Notes under the pieces: model-generated
What the model was told of the DNA's origin: nothing
What the model saw: the letters and a program-made list of their open reading frames with translations, nothing else
Databases searched by the model: none
DNA from: Cloeon dipterum
Taxonomy: Eukaryota; Arthropoda; Insecta; Ephemeroptera; Baetidae
DNA: 64,000 nt
Assembly (NCBI RefSeq): GCF_949628265.1
Contig: NC_088787.1
Coordinates: 9,476,501-9,540,500 of the forward strand
Direction of reading: 5' to 3'
Shown here: positions 61,080 to 64,000 of the stretch, one piece after another
How positions within the stretch are numbered: the stretch's first letter is position 1
Layout of the letters: every line of letters begins with the position of its first letter
Translations under genes and position numbers: made by a program

Positions 61080-64000
61080 TGAGTTTTTTTATTTTTTTAT
61101 TTAATTTGCATAAAAACTTTTTCTTTCGAGGTGGAAGGGCCTGTCGGTGGCCGGTGCACGCGGAGCTTTTTGCCCGACGTCTGAATTAATTGAAAAATGA
61201 GGATGTTCCCTGCGCGACGCAGGCCTGCATGAGTTTTAAGCCTCGGCCGAGGAATTCTGCGTGGGCGGATGGACGGATAGATGGATCTGGCTCGTTCGCT
61301 CTCTCGCTGCCAGTCCTCCCACAAGCCATATACCCACCCACCCACCCACCCACCCACGTCACACGCGCGCGGTTGTGCTGAACAAAAGTGCGGCGGAGAG
61401 CACTTCGATTATGTATGTGCTGCGGCCCTTTTGAAATTCATAGCTCGCATCAAGTGAAATGTGCCGTGAATATCCACAGACGCATTACGCTCGCCTCAGA
61501 AATGAAAAACCAAAAACTATTGTTGGAGCTCGACGTGTATGTCGAACCTCTTATACTTGTCCAAGTTTCTCTCACGCAACAATTCGATATTAAGCTTTCT
61601 CACTCCATAAATTAAAATATTGACTCTTCTGAATGAGAAATATAAGAGAATGCCTGAATTTTTGTTATTTTCAGGCTTTAAATCTTAACGGAAATCTAAT
61701 AAAATGAAAATATTAATTGTATTTTAAATAGGTTTTATGGGTTTTATTTTATCTTTTTTTGGGCATAATCCGTCTACAACCAGCTTAACTCCTTAGTGAA
61801 GCTTACTGAGCACTTTAAAATCGATAAAAATTATGTCCTTGCCGGATTTAATTTTTATTTTAATTTCAAACAAAGAAAACTATATTCATCTCTGAAAGTT
61901 AAATACGTCTAAATAGTCTTATTTTGAGTTTCCCCAACCGTATTTTAACCATCATCTTTTCTGATTGAACATAACAACAAGAATTATATTTAGCAAACTA
62001 AACAGAATTTATATAAGTCCTTGACAAAGTTCTATTATTTTTTGTATTCCGTAAATTTTGCGACTAAAAAGGATTACTTCCATGGATTACAAAAATAATC
62101 CGCTTTAGACAGCTTTTGTGTGTTCTACTTTGGTGGCTTTAGCTCTACAAAAATGCTTTGGTTGAGATTGCGGCAAAAAAACAAATGAGGATTGATGAAA
62201 AAATACATTTTCCTAAAAACAATTCCGTCATTGAATTTAAGGTTACATAATATGCAAAAGCATCCATTAATATTTTGGTCTGTTAAATTTAGGCTCAACT
62301 TTATGGGCCAGCAGTGCAACTTTGCCCACAACCAAAACCAAAATATCACAAATTAATTAAAAAAAAAATAAATAAAAGGAAAGGTTTGTTCTGCAGTGAG
62401 AAATCATCAGATCTTCAATCGTCTGTTTAAACGCTCTTGGGTCTGTCCTGGCTTAATTATAAATATATAAATTACGTTGCTATACCTAGGTCAATTTCGG
62501 CTTATTTAACTCAATTCTTAAAATTACGAATTGGCAATGAGGATTTACATATCTCCAAACAAGATTTAAAAGCAGTTTGTTATTTTCTTTGTTCTTCCAC
62601 AGAGGAGAAGTTTTTTATTCTCTCCAGGAGAATTTCTCCGTCATTCCAGTCGCAGTTTGGAAAGCAATTCACGTAAAAGCACTCGAAGGGCAGCGCGGCG
62701 GTGCAAGAGTTGGCGACGGCCGAAAAAAAAATTGGACCGCGATCATTGACTCGTGCGATTCTCCGTCTGTCTGCAGCGGCGGAGTGTTTTGCTGGTGATT
62801 GGCGTCGATAGGATGCGCTGTCAAAACGCCAGCAACAACCGTGAATGTGCACACTCAGCATCGCTCATCCGCGCCGCATCCGCGCGTTGGTTGGCAAGGA
62901 AAAAAAGGTTCTGCTGCGGCGACGACGGACGAAATGGAAAGTGCCGGCCGGTCGGGGGAGCACAAAGAAAGGCGCATGATAAAATCGAGTGCGATTACTA
63001 TTGCAGTGTCGCCCGAGGCCACTTTCATTATCTAACTGCCGAGTTATTGTTATTCCGAATGGCTTTGTCCGCCCGCCGCCGCCGTCATCGATGCAAACAC
63101 GCAGGGACGAGTGCCAAAAAAGATTTCAGCCTTTCCATGCAGTTTGTTGGCAAATTCCTCACGGTCTTTGGCTGCAATGCTCGTCATTTTCCATTTGATA
63201 TCGTTTTGTGAAAGCTTTTTATATGAATCCATTTTTATTGGCAACGTAACTGCTTGGACTCTGCTAGAAAATGTGCAATAATGACCGTTTCTTGGAAGAT
63301 ACAGCGAACAAACTGTCACGTGAAGCAATCACCTCGTATCCTAGTTGAAAATCGGTCTTATTTCTGTCATCCCTCTTTCTAACCTGGTCATTATTTCCAC
63401 ATAAAGCAGCTGGACAGGCGCCAAACGGCATTTCTCGATATAAATCAATTATGAGATTTGAAAGTTTTTTTACAAACTTTGATTTTTAGATTATAATAAT
63501 TAATCCTTTATTCTCTTACAATTAAATGCATTTGTAATATTTTTTATCCTTAATCTTGTTAAACATATAAATAATAACGTGTTTTGAGCATCCTAAAATT
63601 GCACGATTTGTGTTCTAAAAAAACAAAGTTTTTTTCAGATTTTGATTCAAACTAAAATTCCAATTTGTAAAAATGAAAAAAAAATCAATTTCGTTGATAT
63701 TATCCAGAGTAAGATTAATTGTATTAAATGCGAATAATTTATTTTCCAAGTTCCAAGATTGAACGGTAATTATTAAAAATTAAAAATAATGGTGATGAGG
63801 CCTAGGATTGGCCAAAATTACAATGCAAACCAGTTATTGACCAAATATTTTGCTCCTTATTTTGCATTTAATATTTAGATAATTCCGTTTAGAGATTTTT
63901 CCTCAATTTTAGGATACCAAATTATGCTACACGTCTAGTCTTTAATCCACAAACTCTTTTGGAGATGAAATTTGAATTTTTAAATAATTTCAAGCATTTT
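61080..64000. other. Right end, non-coding as far as visible
   Basis: A (CCCA)n tract lies at 61330-61356 and a GC-richer patch at 62680-63130. The remaining sequence is AT-rich with no supported exon. Confidence 0.5.

Overview
This window looks like nuclear DNA from an insect. It is AT-rich, its coding exons are short and split by introns that are mostly 50-70 bp with GT-AG ends, and one gene carries a six-cysteine odorant-binding-protein (OBP) domain, a family known only from hexapods. I cannot fix the order or species. There are no operons, ribosome binding sites, rRNAs, CRISPR arrays or convincing tRNAs. Genes fill only about 10 kb of the 64 kb.

Region 1 (about 1.1-6.0 kb, + strand) is a large secreted modular gene that I assembled from 26 exons (about 1,078 residues from the first exon I trust). 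It encodes a basic N-terminal part, a Ser/Thr-rich mucin-like stretch, three C-type lectin-like domains (CTLDs), a complete OBP domain with canonical cysteine spacing, and a fourth, degenerate CTLD. The CTLDs share one exon-phase pattern, which indicates growth by exon-module duplication. The signal-peptide exon is not identified. A short reverse-strand ORF at 842-1033 resembles the last lectin exon.

Region 2 (10.5-15.2 kb, - strand) is a five-exon gene for a Golgi-type glycosyltransferase of family 92 (GT92/DUF23), with a transmembrane anchor and a DVDE catalytic motif. Its first exon, with the start codon, lies to the right and was not found.

Region 3 (15.2-45.4 kb) and region 5 (46-64 kb) are large non-coding stretches, intergenic or long introns. 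AT-rich sequence alternates with GC-richer patches. They hold two families of short non-autonomous DNA transposons: a roughly 265-bp hAT-like MITE (seven copies counting one inside region 2, 8-bp target duplications, E-box CACGTG inside) and a palindromic family whose ends carry a motif resembling the insect CTCF core. A related 235-bp repeat and an adjacent repeat occur at 42.5 and 44.6-45.3 kb. There are also three perfect CRE sites and two candidate orphan promoters/first exons at 6.5 and 61.0 kb.

Region 4 (45.5-46.0 kb, + strand) is a two-exon gene for a small (132-residue) secreted basic Gly-rich protein. It shares a short motif with the N-terminal part of the lectin gene.
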